A stretch of 64,000 nt of DNA from Clostridium fallax (GTDB lineage: Bacteria; Bacillota; Clostridia; Clostridiales; Clostridiaceae), in assembly GCF_900129365.1 (NCBI RefSeq), contig NZ_FQVM01000012.1, positions 9,571 to 73,570 of the forward strand, given 5' to 3'. A program made the position numbers and the translations under genes. The notes beneath the pieces were generated by a model. That model had not been told where the DNA came from, made no database searches, and saw only the letters and a list, made by a program, of their open reading frames with translations. Positions 50,342 through 59,706 of this stretch are shown here, piece by piece (positions within the stretch are counted from its first letter, which is position 1; the number at the start of each line of letters is the position of its first letter).

Positions 50342-51796
50342 TTGACTGCAGAAATTTATGAAAAAAAGACCCTAGTTGAGTTAAGAGAATTAGCGAAAAA
50401 ATTAGGGGTTAAAAATATTTCTAAGAAAAAGAAAAAAGAACTTATTGATGAAATTATAGAACATTCTCCTAATGCCATTGAAAAGGACGGTGTTATATTA
50501 AGAGAAAAAATAACACCTAAAAGTGGAGCTTTAGAGAGTAAAGAAAGTATTAATTTAGATTATAAAAATGAACATAAAGAAATTAATAGAAATGAAAATA
50601 AGGAATATGTAAAAGAAAATGATAAAAAAAATATAAATAATGATTCTATTGACAATCAGTCAGATTATTCAAAGGGTGTTTTAGAAATATTAGAAAGCAA
50701 TAATTTTGGTTTTCTAAGATGTAGAAATTATTTAACTGGTGATGATGATGTCTATGTATCTCCTTCTCAAATTAGAAGATTTAATTTAAGAACAGGAGAT
50801 GAAGTAGAAGGTAGAGTTCGTCAACCTAAAGAAGGAGAAAAGTTTAAGGCTTTATTAAGAGTAGAAAAAGTAAATGGAGATAATCCAGAAAAAGCTGTTC
50901 AAAGAAAAGCTTTTGAAACATTAACTCCTATTTATCCACAAGAGAGATTAAAACTTGAGACTAACAATTCTAAAGACTTATCATCAAGACTTATGGATAT
51001 AATATGTCCAATAGGTAAAGGTCAAAGGGGAGTAATAGTTGCCCCTCCTAAAGCTGGAAAAACAACTTTACTAAAAAAAATAGCTCAAAATATTTCTATA
51101 AATTATCCAGATGTGAAACTTATAGTCCTTCTTATAGATGAGAGACCGGAAGAAGTTACAGATATGAAGAGATCTATAAACGGTGAGGTTATATATTCTA
51201 CCTTTGATGAAGAACCTCAAAATCATATAAAGGTTGCACAGATGGTATTAGAAAGAGCTAAAAGAATGGTAGAGCATGGTAAGGATGTGGTTATACTTTT
51301 AGATTCAATAACAAGACTTGCTAGAGCTTATAACTTAACTATTAATCCAACAGGAAGAACATTATCTGGTGGATTAGATCCAGGAGCCCTAATAATGCCT
51401 AAAAAATTCTTTGGAGCTGCAAGAAATATTGAAGAAGGTGGAAGTCTTACCATATTAGCAACTGCTTTAGTTGAAACTGGTAGCAGAATGGATGATATGA
51501 TATTTGAAGAATTCAAAGGAACAGGTAATATGGAAGTTCATTTAGATAGAAAACTTCAAGAAAGAAGAATTTTCCCAGCGATAGATATATATAAGTCAGG
51601 AACTAGAAAAGAGGATTTACTTCTTTCAGATGAAGAAAAGGAAGTTGCTTATAATATAAGAAGAGTTATGTATAGGGATGGAAATATTGAAAACATAACA
51701 GAGAACTTAATTAACACTCTTTCAAAAACGAAAAATAATGAAGAGTTTATAAGAACTTTCCAAAAGTTAAATTTAGATGAAAATAAAAGAGGATAA
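50342..51796 (+). CDS. rho: Transcription termination factor Rho
   Basis: A 484-residue Rho. Residues 1-45 are the Rho_N helical domain (KTLVELRELAKKLGVKNISK), residues about 46-105 an Asn/Lys/Glu-rich insertion, then the cold-shock-like RNA-binding domain (GVLEILESNNFGFLRCRNYL) and the RecA-type motor with Walker A APPKAGKTTLLKK and Walker B VVILLDSITRLARAYN. An in-frame ATG at 50324 lies before the GGAGGTG site; TTG at 50342 follows it by 5-6 bases and is chosen. The stop lies inside the terminator stem shared with the convergent glycosyltransferase gene. Confidence 0.96.
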   Translation: MTAEIYEKKTLVELRELAKKLGVKNISKKKKKELIDEIIEHSPNAIEKDGVILREKITPKSGALESKESINLDYKNEHKEINRNENKEYVKENDKKNINNDSIDNQSDYSKGVLEILESNNFGFLRCRNYLTGDDDVYVSPSQIRRFNLRTGDEVEGRVRQPKEGEKFKALLRVEKVNGDNPEKAVQRKAFETLTPIYPQERLKLETNNSKDLSSRLMDIICPIGKGQRGVIVAPPKAGKTTLLKKIAQNISINYPDVKLIVLLIDERPEEVTDMKRSINGEVIYSTFDEEPQNHIKVAQMVLERAKRMVEHGKDVVILLDSITRLARAYNLTINPTGRTLSGGLDPGALIMPKKFFGAARNIEEGGSLTILATALVETGSRMDDMIFEEFKGTGNMEVHLDRKLQERRIFPAIDIYKSGTRKEDLLLSDEEKEVAYNIRRVMYRDGNIENITENLINTLSKTKNNEEFIRTFQKLNLDENKRG

Positions 51797-51816
51797 GCTT
51801 TTGCTTATCCCTTTTT
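51791..51816. terminator. Shared terminator built from both stop codons
   Basis: GGATAAGC (51791-51798), loop TTTT, GCTTATCC (51803-51810), then CTTTTTATTT. The left arm contains the last Gly codon and stop (GGA TAA) of rho; read on the other strand, the right arm contains the same Gly-stop of the convergent gene. The single hairpin serves both. Confidence 0.9.
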
Positions 51817-52911
51817 ATTTATTAATTCATTAGATAAATCTACTATTTTTTGCAATGAATATTGTTTAGATAAATTGGTAAGATTTAATTTCATATTTGA
51901 CATTAAATCTGGATTTTCAATTAAATTATTTACATTCTCATTTAAGGTTTTTAAATTATCTATATAAATAGCTAGTCCAGCATTTGTTAAGAATTCTGTA
52001 TTTTGAGATTCTTGACCTGGGATAACAAAGGGAATTATTAAAGGTATATTTTTAGTAATAGCCTCAGTAGAAGTTAATCCGCCAGGTTTAGAAATAAGTA
52101 TATCAGAATTATCCATTATAGTACAAACATCGTTAGTGTATCCTATAATGTGAATTTTTTTACCATCAATGGGTTTAGAATAAAGTTTAAGTAAATTTTC
52201 TTTTAGTTGCTGGTTTCTACCACAAATAACAGTTATACGAAGGTTGTGTCTATTTTTCAAAAGTTCTTTTAAAACATAAGAAATTTTTGCAATTCCCATG
52301 CTTCCACTCATTAAAAGGATATTAAAATAATCATCTTTAGGCAATTTAAGATCATCAGATTTTTTGTAAAATTCACTTTTAATAGGAATACCAAAAATAA
52401 ATACTTTATTTTCAGGAATTCCTCTATTGCATAAAGATTCCTTTGTTATAGAACTACCGGCTACATAAGCGTCTACATAATCACATAAGTAAGTACCATG
52501 AGCTACGAAATCTGTAACTATGGATATAAATGGTATATTAATTAAGCCTTTTTCTTTTAATCTTCCTATAATATTAATACTTAAAGGATGAGTTGCTATT
52601 ATTAAATCAGGCTTTTCTTTATTTATGTAATCTAAAAGTTTTTTTTCTATTCCCCAAAAATTAAATTTTAAACTTTTATTTGTAAATTTATTATCTGTTA
52701 TCTTGTAAAAAATTCCAAATAACTTAGGGATTTTAGCTGCAGAGAATTCATAACCTTTAACAATTAATGAATTCCAAAATGGAGACGTGTTATATAAAAA
52801 ATCATATTTAATTACTTTGAAATTCTCTTTAGTAAAAATCTCTGATAGTGAATTTGCTGCTTGATTATGACCCTGACCTGTTGAGGTAGTCAATAAAAGA
52901 ACTTTCTTCAT
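51805..52911 (-). CDS. MGDG-synthase/UgtP-type glycosyltransferase (diacylglycerol glucosyltransferase)
   Basis: A 368-residue GT-B family 28 enzyme. LLLTTSTGQGHNQAANSLSE is the MGDG-synthase N-terminal signature, IIATHPLSINIIGRL and FISIVTDFVAHGTY follow, and the C-terminal donor site is SKPGGLTSTEAITKNIPLII. These enzymes transfer glucose or galactose from UDP-sugar to diacylglycerol, giving membrane glycolipids and lipoteichoic acid anchors. The ribosome binding site (AAGGCAG) is weaker than most here. Its position convergent with rho and before rpmE is seen in other clostridia. Confidence 0.88.
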   Translation of the reverse strand: MKKVLLLTTSTGQGHNQAANSLSEIFTKENFKVIKYDFLYNTSPFWNSLIVKGYEFSAAKIPKLFGIFYKITDNKFTNKSLKFNFWGIEKKLLDYINKEKPDLIIATHPLSINIIGRLKEKGLINIPFISIVTDFVAHGTYLCDYVDAYVAGSSITKESLCNRGIPENKVFIFGIPIKSEFYKKSDDLKLPKDDYFNILLMSGSMGIAKISYVLKELLKNRHNLRITVICGRNQQLKENLLKLYSKPIDGKKIHIIGYTNDVCTIMDNSDILISKPGGLTSTEAITKNIPLIIPFVIPGQESQNTEFLTNAGLAIYIDNLKTLNENVNNLIENPDLMSNMKLNLTNLSKQYSLQKIVDLSNELINKKG

Positions 52912-53023
52912 CTATTTCACTGCCTTTTCGTTAATCTTGTTAAGTTTCCAACGATATCTATATTATTTTAACATTATATCATTAAGAATTAAAAGTATTT
53001 TTATATATAAATTTATAACAAAA

Positions 53024-53048
53024 ATGGGAAAGACTTTGTCTTCCCCAT
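53024..53048 (-). terminator. Terminator of rpmE
   Basis: On the minus strand ATGGGGAAGAC pairs with GTCTTTCCCAT (11 bp, one G-U) around a 3-base loop and is followed by TTTTTGTT. Confidence 0.9.
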
Positions 53049-53054
53049 AATTGA

Positions 53055-53261
53055 TTACTTGTTAAGATTAAATCTCTTCTTGAATTTGTCAACTCTACCG
53101 CCGACATCAACGATTTTTTGCTTACCAGTGAAGAATGGGTGGCATTTAGAGCATATTTCTACTTTTAGTTCATCTTTAACTGAACCTGTTGTAAAAGTAT
53201 TTCCACATGCACACTTAACAACTGCTTCATGGTTGTACTTTGGATGTATGCCTTCTCTCAT
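53055..53261 (-). CDS. rpmE: 50S ribosomal protein L31, zinc-binding form
   Basis: A 68-residue bL31. The zinc cysteines are present (KCACGNTF and EICSKCHPFF), so this is the zinc-containing C+ form rather than YtiA. GKQKIVDVGGRVDKFKKRF is the conserved C-terminal part. An in-frame GTG at 53270 lies within the GAGGTG site, so ATG at 53261 is used. Transcribed opposite to tdk with which it shares a 160-base upstream gap. Confidence 0.97.
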   Translation of the reverse strand: MREGIHPKYNHEAVVKCACGNTFTTGSVKDELKVEICSKCHPFFTGKQKIVDVGGRVDKFKKRFNLNK

Positions 53262-53425
53262 CTTATTCACCTCTTTCTCGAGTTTATATCGTTATACAAC
53301 TACTAAAGTATAGCATGGCGTAATATTATAGTCAAGAAATTAAAAACTTAAGAAAAAATCTTTTTCAGCTAATTATAAAATGCTATAATTTTATATAGAA
53401 ATTTTCTTTATAAGGAGAGAAATAA

Positions 53426-54019
53426 ATGAGTAAGTTATATTTTAGATACGGGGCAATGAATTCAGGAAAATCAACCCACTTAATGCAGGTTGCATATAAT
53501 TATGAGGAAAGAGGAATGAAAGTTCTTATAATAAAACCTAAAACTGATAAAAAGGGTGGAAATAAATTAGTTTCAAGATTAGGGGTTGAAAGAGTAGTAG
53601 ATTTAATGATATCAAGTAATGACAATGTTTATAATAAAATAGAAGAATTTATTAAACAAAGTGGAGATATTCATTGTGTATTAGTAGATGAAGTTCAATT
53701 TTTAAAAAAGCATCATATAGATGAATTATTTGAATTAGCTATTGTTAAAGATATTCCTGTTATATGTTATGGATTAAGAACAGATTTTAAAATGAATGGC
53801 TTTGAAGGTAGTGAAAGATTACTACTTTTAGCTCATAGTATTGAAGAAATGAAAACTATTTGTACATGTGGAAGAAAAGCAATTCTTAATGGAAGAAAAA
53901 TAAATGGAGAATATGTTTTTGAAGGAGAACAAATAGCTATAGATAATGTAGATAATGTAGAATATGAATCTCTTTGTGGGAATTGTTACTTTAAATATAA
54001 AAAAGAAAAAAATCTTTAA
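53426..54019 (+). CDS. tdk: Thymidine kinase
   Basis: A 197-residue type II thymidine kinase. FRYGAMNSGKSTHLMQVA is the P-loop, VLVDEVQFL the Walker B segment with the catalytic Glu, and the lasso and zinc region use cysteines in TICTCGRKA and SLCGNCYFK. It phosphorylates thymidine with ATP in salvage. It starts the + strand run tdk-DUF1385-prmC with short gaps (15 bases, then a 1-base overlap), so the three are probably one operon. Confidence 0.96.
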   Translation: MSKLYFRYGAMNSGKSTHLMQVAYNYEERGMKVLIIKPKTDKKGGNKLVSRLGVERVVDLMISSNDNVYNKIEEFIKQSGDIHCVLVDEVQFLKKHHIDELFELAIVKDIPVICYGLRTDFKMNGFEGSERLLLLAHSIEEMKTICTCGRKAILNGRKINGEYVFEGEQIAIDNVDNVEYESLCGNCYFKYKKEKNL

Positions 54020-54034
54020 GGGCATGGTGAGTAT

Positions 54035-54937
54035 ATGAGAAAGTGTCAAGTGGGAGGCCAGGCTGTTCTTGAAGGAGTTATGATGCGAGGGGCTAAAGGT
54101 ATGGCTACTGCAGTTAGAACTCCTAATAAAAATATAGAGGTTGATTTTAAGGAGATAACTCCTTTAACTAAAAAAAATAAATTTTTTTCATTACCAATAG
54201 TTAGAGGATTTATTGGTCTTTTAGATTCTTTAGTTGAAGGAACTAGATGTCTTAAATTTTCTGCATCATTTTTTGAAGATGAAGAAGAACCATCAAAATT
54301 TGAAAAATGGTTTTCTGAAAAGTTTGGCGATAAATCAGAAAAGATTATAATGACAATAACTTTTATTATATCTTTTATATGTGCTGTTGGATTATTTGTT
54401 ATATTACCAACTATAGTAACTTCGTTTTTTAAAAGATTTGGATTAGGAGTTGTTTCATTAAATATAATAGAGGGAATTATAAGAGTTGCAATTCTCCTTT
54501 TATATATGTTTATTATAGGAAAGATGGATGATATAAATAGATTATATCAATATCATGGTGCAGAGCATAAAACTATATTTTGTTACGAGAATGAATTAGA
54601 TTTAACAGTAGAGAATGTTAAAAAGTTTAAGAGATTTCATCCAAGGTGTGGTACTAACTTTTTATTTTTAGTTATGATAGTTAGTATATTTGTTTTTTCT
54701 TTTACTGGATGGACATCTATACCCCAAAGAATATTATCAAGGATATTACTTATACCTATAGTCTCTGGAATTACTTATGAAATTATAAGGTGGATAGGTA
54801 AAAGTGATGGAATATTTGCAAGAATTATAGCGGCACCTGGTCTTAAACTTCAAAACCTTACAACAAAAGAGCCAGATGATGATCAAATAGAAGTTGCTAT
54901 TGCAGCTTTAAAATCAGCAGAGGGGATAAATGATTAA
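54035..54937 (+). CDS. DUF1385 membrane protein
   Basis: A 300-residue protein with about four hydrophobic helices between residues 90 and 250. KCQVGGQAVLEGVMMRGAKG at the start, YQYHGAEHKTIFCYE in the middle and FHPRCGTNFLFLV are the conserved DUF1385 segments; the His, Glu and Cys residues there could bind metal. The function is not known. In clostridia and bacilli (yqhQ) it precedes prmC or a peptidase. GGCATGGTGAGT gives only a fair ribosome binding site. Its stop overlaps the prmC start (TAATG). Confidence 0.9.
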   Translation: MRKCQVGGQAVLEGVMMRGAKGMATAVRTPNKNIEVDFKEITPLTKKNKFFSLPIVRGFIGLLDSLVEGTRCLKFSASFFEDEEEPSKFEKWFSEKFGDKSEKIIMTITFIISFICAVGLFVILPTIVTSFFKRFGLGVVSLNIIEGIIRVAILLLYMFIIGKMDDINRLYQYHGAEHKTIFCYENELDLTVENVKKFKRFHPRCGTNFLFLVMIVSIFVFSFTGWTSIPQRILSRILLIPIVSGITYEIIRWIGKSDGIFARIIAAPGLKLQNLTTKEPDDDQIEVAIAALKSAEGIND

Positions 54938-55806
54938 TGAAAAAAGTTGGAGATTTACTTATAGAAGGAAACTCTATTTTAAAAAATAAAAAAATAGACA
55001 CTTATATTTTAGATACACAATTACTTTTAGGTAAAGTATTAAATAAAGATAAATTATGGCTTATTACTAATAGAGATACTGAAGTGGAGGAGTATAAGGC
55101 TAAAGAATTTTATAATCTTTTAGAGAAAAGAGAAAAAAGAATGCCTATGCAATATATTTTAGGTAGTGTTGAATTTATGGGAATAGACTTCTACATAAAG
55201 GAAGGGGTTTTAATTCCAAGAGGAGATACAGAGGTATTAGTAGAAGAAGTTTTGGAAAGAATAAAAGAAGATGAAAAATTAAATTTATGTGATTTATGTT
55301 GTGGGAGCGGTGCTATAGGCCTTTCTTTAGCAACCTATAGAAAAAACATAAAAGTAGATCTCCTAGATATAGCGGATGATCCAGAAATAGTTACTACTAA
55401 TAATATAAAAAGACTTAATTTAAAAGATAGAGCAGAATTTATAAAAGGTAACCTTTTTAATGAAGTTAAAAAAGATAAAAAAGTTTATGATGTAATAGTA
55501 TCTAATCCTCCATATATAAAGGAAGAGATTATAGAAACTTTAATGGAAGATGTTAAGGATTATGAACCTAGATTAGCTTTAAGTGGTGGAGAGGATGGAT
55601 TAGATTTCTATAGAAAAATAATAGATGAGAGTAAATTGGTATTAAAAAATAAAGGCATATTAGCTTTTGAAATAGGCTATGACCAAGCTGAAGATGTTAA
55701 AAAGTTAATGATTGAAAATAATTATTATGATGTTAAAATAATAAAAGACTTAGCTAATTTAGATAGAGTTGTTATAGGAATTTTAAATTTATTTGAAAAA
55801 AAATAG
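54937..55806 (+). CDS. prmC: Peptide chain release factor N5-glutamine methyltransferase PrmC
   Basis: A 289-residue methyltransferase. LCDLCCGSGAIGLSLA is the SAM-binding motif and VSNPPYIKEE the catalytic NPPY that holds the substrate glutamine. The N-terminal helical domain (1-80) recognises release factors, with PMQYILGSVEFMG as the linker signature. It methylates the Gln of GGQ in RF1 and RF2. The next gene is prfA, encoding its substrate, 52 bases downstream. Confidence 0.96.
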   Translation: MKKVGDLLIEGNSILKNKKIDTYILDTQLLLGKVLNKDKLWLITNRDTEVEEYKAKEFYNLLEKREKRMPMQYILGSVEFMGIDFYIKEGVLIPRGDTEVLVEEVLERIKEDEKLNLCDLCCGSGAIGLSLATYRKNIKVDLLDIADDPEIVTTNNIKRLNLKDRAEFIKGNLFNEVKKDKKVYDVIVSNPPYIKEEIIETLMEDVKDYEPRLALSGGEDGLDFYRKIIDESKLVLKNKGILAFEIGYDQAEDVKKLMIENNYYDVKIIKDLANLDRVVIGILNLFEKK

Positions 55807-55858
55807 CGAAATATGCTATAATTATTTAATATGAAAATTAATAGTACGGAGTGATAAA

Positions 55859-56941
55859 ATGATACTTGATAGATTGGATTTTATTGGAAATAAGTATGAT
55901 GAGCTTTCAGTAAAAATATCAGACCCTTCAATAATGGCTAACCAAGCTGAATGGAGAAAACTTTGTAAAGAACATGCGGATTTAGAAGTAATAGTTAATA
56001 AATATAAACAATATAAAAATGTTATTGAAGATTTAGATGCTAATAAAGAAATGCTATCAGAAGAAGATGACAGAGAAATGAGAGAAATGGTTCAAGAAGA
56101 AATTAAGAGCCTTTCTTCACAAAAGGAAGAATTAGAAAGTGAACTTCAAATTTTACTTCTTCCTAAAGATCCTAATGATGATAAGAACGTATTTGTAGAA
56201 ATTAGAGCTGGTGCTGGCGGAGATGAGGCTGCTTTATTTGCTGCTAATCTTTTTAGAATGTATACAAAATATGCAGAAACACAAAGATGGAAAGTTGAAG
56301 TTATGAGCACTAACGAAACTGATATCGGTGGATTTAAAGAAGTTGTATTTATGGTTAAAGGTCATGGAGCATATTCAAAATTAAAGTATGAAAGTGGAGT
56401 ACACAGAGTACAAAGAGTTCCAGATACAGAATCATCAGGAAGAATACACACATCTACAGCAACAGTAGCTGTTTTACCAGAAGTTGATGATGTTGAGATT
56501 GAAATTAATGAAAAAGACTTAAGAATAGATGTATTTAGAGCATCAGGTAATGGTGGACAGTGTGTTAATACTACTGACTCCGCGGTAAGAATGACTCACT
56601 TACCAACAGGATTAGTAGTTTCTTGCCAAGATGAAAAGTCACAACTTAAAAATAAAGAAAAAGCTTTAAAGATTCTTAAAGCTAGATTATTTGAAGCTGC
56701 TGAAGCAGAAAGATTAGCTGGAATTGCAGAAGATAGAAAGAGCCAAGTTGGTACTGGAGATAGAAGTGAAAGAATTAGAACTTATAATTATCCACAAGGA
56801 AGAGTTACTGATCACAGAATAGGACTAACTTTATATAAGCTAGAAACTTTCATGAATGGTGATATTGAAGAGATGATAAATGCTCTTATAACTACAGACC
56901 AAGCAGAAAAAATGAAAGCTATGGGAAATGCAGAGTTTTAA
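55859..56941 (+). CDS. prfA: Peptide chain release factor 1
   Basis: A 360-residue RF1. The GGQ motif lies in FRASGNGGQCVNTTDSAVRM and the codon-recognition region ends with HRVQRVPDTESSGRIHTS. Coiled-coil helices occupy residues 1-100. It ends translation at UAA and UAG. Preceded by prmC, which modifies the GGQ glutamine, and followed by a strong terminator. The ribosome binding site (ACGGAGTG) is adequate. Confidence 0.98.
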   Translation: MILDRLDFIGNKYDELSVKISDPSIMANQAEWRKLCKEHADLEVIVNKYKQYKNVIEDLDANKEMLSEEDDREMREMVQEEIKSLSSQKEELESELQILLLPKDPNDDKNVFVEIRAGAGGDEAALFAANLFRMYTKYAETQRWKVEVMSTNETDIGGFKEVVFMVKGHGAYSKLKYESGVHRVQRVPDTESSGRIHTSTATVAVLPEVDDVEIEINEKDLRIDVFRASGNGGQCVNTTDSAVRMTHLPTGLVVSCQDEKSQLKNKEKALKILKARLFEAAEAERLAGIAEDRKSQVGTGDRSERIRTYNYPQGRVTDHRIGLTLYKLETFMNGDIEEMINALITTDQAEKMKAMGNAEF

Positions 56942-56945
56942 TATT

Positions 56946-56977
56946 AAAGCCTTACATGAATAATGTAAGGCTTTTGT
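56946..56977 (+). terminator. Terminator of prfA
   Basis: A 12-bp perfect stem AAAGCCTTACAT / ATGTAAGGCTTT with a 5-base loop, followed by TGTTAAAT; the T-run is short. Confidence 0.85.
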
Positions 56978-57004
56978 TAAATATACAATTACAAAGAGAG
57001 GGTT

Positions 57005-57598
57005 ATGATGCATATAGATAAAGCTATTAAAAAGCAAAAAAGTTCATATAAAAGAGTTATGTTTATAATGCTATTTATCTTTATATTTTTACCTCTTGTA
57101 GCTTTAATATTAGGTAAAACTTCTATATTTTATCTTTTATATTTATCTTTTATAGAAATATTAGTTCTTTTAACTATTATAGCTGTATCGAATAATGAAA
57201 AATTAAAATTTAAATGTCTAAATAATAAACTTAAGATAGAAATTGGAATTCTTAAAACACCTAATATTTTACTTTGTGATAAAGTTGTAATTGTACATAC
57301 TGAAAATAGCAAAGAAGATATGGAAATAGTTATTATTGTAGAAATGAAAAAAAGAAATGATCAGGTTAGATGTATAAATAAAAATTTTTTAAAAAAGTAT
57401 CCTTCCGTAGCAGAAAAATATAGAGAAGTAAAAAGATTAAGACCAGAAAAAAGTTATTACTTTACTATTATAAAAAAAGGTGGATTTTATAAATATAAGC
57501 TTTTAGACATAATTTATAGAAATTGTGTAGGAGCTATTTATACAGACAGTAGCATAAAAAATATAAAAATAGCTAGAGGACAGCTAAAAATAAACTGA
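57005..57598 (+). CDS. Two-helix membrane protein of unknown function
   Basis: A 197-residue protein. A short basic start (IDKAIKKQKSSYKRV) leads into two transmembrane helices (about 19-38 and 42-62), then a cytoplasmic beta-rich domain (about 70-195) that recalls small PH-like membrane domains such as those of YdbT-like proteins. No catalytic residues stand out. GAGAGGGTT precedes ATG at 57005, with a second ATG immediately after. It is 15 bases upstream of the Sua5-type gene and probably cotranscribed. Family not recognised. Confidence 0.75.
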   Translation: MMHIDKAIKKQKSSYKRVMFIMLFIFIFLPLVALILGKTSIFYLLYLSFIEILVLLTIIAVSNNEKLKFKCLNNKLKIEIGILKTPNILLCDKVVIVHTENSKEDMEIVIIVEMKKRNDQVRCINKNFLKKYPSVAEKYREVKRLRPEKSYYFTIIKKGGFYKYKLLDIIYRNCVGAIYTDSSIKNIKIARGQLKIN

Positions 57599-57613
57599 AA
57601 GAAGGAGTTTATA

Positions 57614-58666
57614 TTGAACACTAAAATAGAAATAATAAAAGATTTAACTAGTGATGATAAATATTTAAAAGAAGCAGCGGAAATAATAAAAGAAGGAGGA
57701 CTTGTGGCATTTCCAACAGAAACAGTATATGGATTAGGTGCTAATGCCTTAGATGAAAATGCAGTTAAAAATATATTTGTTGCAAAGGGAAGACCTCAAG
57801 ATAATCCTTTAATTGTACATATTTGTGATTTTAATTTAGATAATATAGTAGAAGAGGTTCCAGAGGTAGCTAAAAAATTAATGGATAAATTTTGGCCAGG
57901 ACCTATGACTTTAATTTTAAAAAAGAAAGATGTTATACCGGAAATAACATCTGCAAACCTTAAAACTATAGGTGTTAGAATGCCAAGCAGTTATATTGCA
58001 AAAAAACTTATTGAATATTCTGGAGTTCCTATTGCAGCACCTTCAGCAAATATTTCAGGAAGACCAAGTCCTACAGATGTAGAAAGATGTGTAGAAGATT
58101 TAGAAGGAAGAGTTGATTATATACTAGGTGGAGAAAAGAGTAATGTAGGAGTAGAGTCTACTATTATAGATTGTACTGTTAATCCTCCTTGTGTATTAAG
58201 ACCTGGTGGAATAACTCTTGAGATGTTAAGAGAAATAGATAGTTCTATTTATATAGATTCTGCAATAATGGATAAACCTAAAGAAGGATTAAAGCCTAAA
58301 GCGCCTGGAATGAAGTATAGGCATTATGCACCTAAGGCTAAGGTTAAAATTATAGAAGGAGAAAACAAAAAAACTATTGAAAAAATAAATGAAATGGTGT
58401 TAAATTATATAGAACAAGGAAAAGTAGTAGGTATTATGGCTACAGATGAATCGATGGAATCTTATAGTAATAAGGCTAAAGTTTTATCAGTAGGTAAAAG
58501 AAAAGATTTAAGTACAGTAACTAAGAATCTTTTTGAAGTTTTAAGAGCCTTTGATGATATAAAGGTAGATGTTATTTTATGTGAATCCTTTGAAGAAAAA
58601 GGACTTGGTGTAGCTTTAATGAATAGATTAAAAAAAGCTGCAGGTTTTGATATAATTAAATTATAA
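57614..58666 (+). CDS. ywlC: L-threonylcarbamoyladenylate synthase, Sua5 type
   Basis: A 350-residue protein with the YrdC-like domain (about 10-205) and a C-terminal Sua5 domain (about 245-350). GGLVAFPTETVYGLGANAL and AKGRPQDNPLIVHI are the catalytic signatures, and PSANISGRPSPT the carboxylate-binding loop. It makes threonylcarbamoyl-AMP for t6A synthesis, supplying TsaD encoded at 10808. TTG at 57614 follows GAAGGAG. The next gene encodes a YwlE phosphatase, the Bacillus-like ywlC-ywlE order. Confidence 0.95.
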   Translation: MNTKIEIIKDLTSDDKYLKEAAEIIKEGGLVAFPTETVYGLGANALDENAVKNIFVAKGRPQDNPLIVHICDFNLDNIVEEVPEVAKKLMDKFWPGPMTLILKKKDVIPEITSANLKTIGVRMPSSYIAKKLIEYSGVPIAAPSANISGRPSPTDVERCVEDLEGRVDYILGGEKSNVGVESTIIDCTVNPPCVLRPGGITLEMLREIDSSIYIDSAIMDKPKEGLKPKAPGMKYRHYAPKAKVKIIEGENKKTIEKINEMVLNYIEQGKVVGIMATDESMESYSNKAKVLSVGKRKDLSTVTKNLFEVLRAFDDIKVDVILCESFEEKGLGVALMNRLKKAAGFDIIKL

Positions 58667-58689
58667 TAATATTTAAGGTGGTGAATTGG

Positions 58690-59145
58690 ATGAAGGTACT
58701 TTTTGTTTGTACAGGAAATACTTGTAGAAGCTGTATAGCTGAAGCTATATTTAATAAAAAGGCTGGTACAGGTGTTTTAATTGCAGAATCTGCTGGAGTG
58801 GCAATAGAAAAAGAAAGTACTATTTCAAAAAATTCATCAACTATTATATTTGATAAATTAAATATTGATATGAAAAATAGAAGAGCTATTCAATTAACAC
58901 AAGATATGATTGAAGAAGCTGATTTAGTTCTTACTATGACATCCTATATGGAAGAGCTAATAACTTCTAATTTACCACAATATGAAAACAAAATATTTTC
59001 ATTAGGTAATTATACTGGCGTAGATAAGGAAATTTTTGATCCCTACGGTGGTTCTATTGAAGATTATGAAATTATCTATGAAATGTTAAATGATGAGATT
59101 GACTTGTTATTGGCAAAATTAAAAGAAGATAATGACGTTATATGA
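58690..59145 (+). CDS. ywlE: Low-molecular-weight protein phosphatase (YwlE-like arginine phosphatase)
   Basis: A 151-residue phosphatase. The P-loop is FVCTGNTCRSCIAEA (C-x5-R-S) at the N terminus and the general acid Asp lies in FDPYGG near residue 117. Thr in the loop (GNTCRS) is the YwlE feature that favours phospho-arginine over phospho-tyrosine. ATG at 58690 follows AAGGTGGTGA; an in-frame GTG at 58678 is part of that site. The gene end is embedded in the terminator. A McsB-type arginine kinase is not in the window. Confidence 0.9.
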   Translation: MKVLFVCTGNTCRSCIAEAIFNKKAGTGVLIAESAGVAIEKESTISKNSSTIIFDKLNIDMKNRRAIQLTQDMIEEADLVLTMTSYMEELITSNLPQYENKIFSLGNYTGVDKEIFDPYGGSIEDYEIIYEMLNDEIDLLLAKLKEDNDVI

Positions 59146-59180
59146 ATTAATTTCTAAATAACGTTTCATCTTCTTTTTTT
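59125..59180 (+). terminator. Terminator overlapping the 3' end of ywlE
   Basis: GAAGAT and ACGTTAT (59125-59141) pair with ATAACGT and ATCTTC (59158-59173) around a small internal loop, followed by TTTTTTT. The left arm is coding sequence. Confidence 0.82.
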
Positions 59181-59214
59181 ATGAATAAATATAATTTTTT
59201 GGGAGGTATTTTTT

Positions 59215-59664
59215 ATGAGAATAGCATTAGGTTGTGATCATGGAGGATTAGAATTAAAGAATATAATAATAAAACATTTAGAGGATAAGGGAATAGAGAC
59301 AAAAGACTTTGGTACAGATACTGCAGAATCTTGTGATTATCCTGATTATGCTATAAAGGTTGCAGAAGAAGTAGCAGCTAAAAAATTTGACTTTGGTATA
59401 TTAGTTTGTGGAACTGGTATAGGAATATCAATTGCAGCCAACAAAGTTCCAGGAGTTAGAGCTGCTTTATGCTCAGATACTTTTAGTGCTCATGCAACAA
59501 GACAACACAATGATGCAAATATATTAGCTTTTGGAGCAAGAGTTATAGGACCTGGTTTAGCTTTAGATATAGTTGATACATTTTTAAATGCAGAATTTGA
59601 AGGTGGAAGACACCAAACTAGAATAGATAAGATTACTGCCATTGAGAAAAAATATAGCAAATAA
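59215..59664 (+). CDS. rpiB: Ribose-5-phosphate isomerase B
   Basis: A 149-residue isomerase. IALGCDHGGLELKNII and FGILVCGTGIGISIAANKVP are the active-site signatures, with the catalytic Cys in LVCGTG and the His in RQHNDANIL. It interconverts ribose 5-phosphate and ribulose 5-phosphate; some relatives use galactose or allose phosphates, but the isolated position before upp favours RpiB. GGGAGGT precedes ATG. upp follows after 42 bases. Confidence 0.95.
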   Translation: MRIALGCDHGGLELKNIIIKHLEDKGIETKDFGTDTAESCDYPDYAIKVAEEVAAKKFDFGILVCGTGIGISIAANKVPGVRAALCSDTFSAHATRQHNDANILAFGARVIGPGLALDIVDTFLNAEFEGGRHQTRIDKITAIEKKYSK

Positions 59665-59706
59665 TTAAATAACAAATATTAATATATAATTTTAGGAGGA
59701 ATTTTA

